5,807 nucleotides of DNA, taken from NCBI GenBank assembly GCA_013138615.1, contig WTCK01000050.1, forward strand, positions 1 through 5,807. The letters are read 5' to 3'. Each line of letters starts with the position of its first letter. The stretch's first letter is position 1. The DNA comes from Candidatus Thorarchaeota archaeon (lineage in GTDB: Archaea > Asgardarchaeota > Thorarchaeia > Thorarchaeales > Thorarchaeaceae). Shown here in pieces: positions 5,776 through 5,807 of the stretch. The notes below the pieces were generated by a model that had not been told where the DNA came from, made no database searches, and was given only the letters and a program-made list of their open reading frames with translations. A program made the translations under genes and the position numbers.

Positions 5776-5807
5776 CTCAATATCGAAGGCTGACAAGTTC
5801 AACTCAG

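Noticed and set aside
5713..5805. Minus-strand frame open from the window edge to a TAG, about 30 codons, which could be the end of another gene
   Set aside because: Thirty open codons are expected by chance fairly often, no conserved motif is seen, and the stretch contains the palindrome. It cannot be told from non-coding DNA without the flanking sequence.

Overview
The window looks like ordinary chromosomal DNA from an archaeon. The evidence is the gene content: an endonuclease Q homologue, the archaeal repair protein NreA with a C-terminal PCNA-binding box, a regulator that joins a winged helix to a zinc ribbon (COG3357 type), and a fused double-domain pilus platform protein of the ArlJ/TadC kind. 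Promoter-like elements of BRE/TATA type and Shine-Dalgarno sites matching GGAGGTGA fit this. Base composition is moderate by eye. An Asgard-type lineage such as Thorarchaeota is a guess; the sequence alone does not settle the phylum.

Layout. Positions 3-938 (+) hold the 3' part of an endonuclease Q gene whose beginning lies outside the window. A small gene (941-1249, +) follows two bases later with its own Shine-Dalgarno site inside the endQ end; its product looks like a single small beta-barrel (OB-like) protein. Its stop codon directly abuts the stop of the convergent regulator gene (1250-1549, -). The regulator is divergent from nreA (1677-2933, +), and the 127-base region between them carries a good BRE/TATA element for the regulator and a small palindrome. 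After a 92-base gap comes a seven-helix pilus/secretion platform protein (3026-4555, +), then a roughly six-helix membrane protein of unknown function (4613-5275, +) that ends in a hairpin plus T-tract terminator. A small unrecognised gene lies convergent to it (5351-5629, -). The last 178 bases show no convincing gene.

How the genes fit together. The left half is a DNA-repair neighbourhood: EndoQ nicks DNA at deaminated bases, NreA is a PCNA-associated repair factor, and the OB-like protein may bind nucleic acid. The COG3357-type regulator sits between the two repair units and could control one or both (inference). The right half is membrane-oriented. The platform protein has no motor ATPase or pilin beside it here, so it is either an orphan or works with partners encoded elsewhere. 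No mobile element, CRISPR array, RNA gene or clearly new system was found. The most useful leads are the remodelled zinc finger of EndoQ, the coupled OB-like gene, the regulator/nreA divergent region, and the platform/membrane-protein pair.
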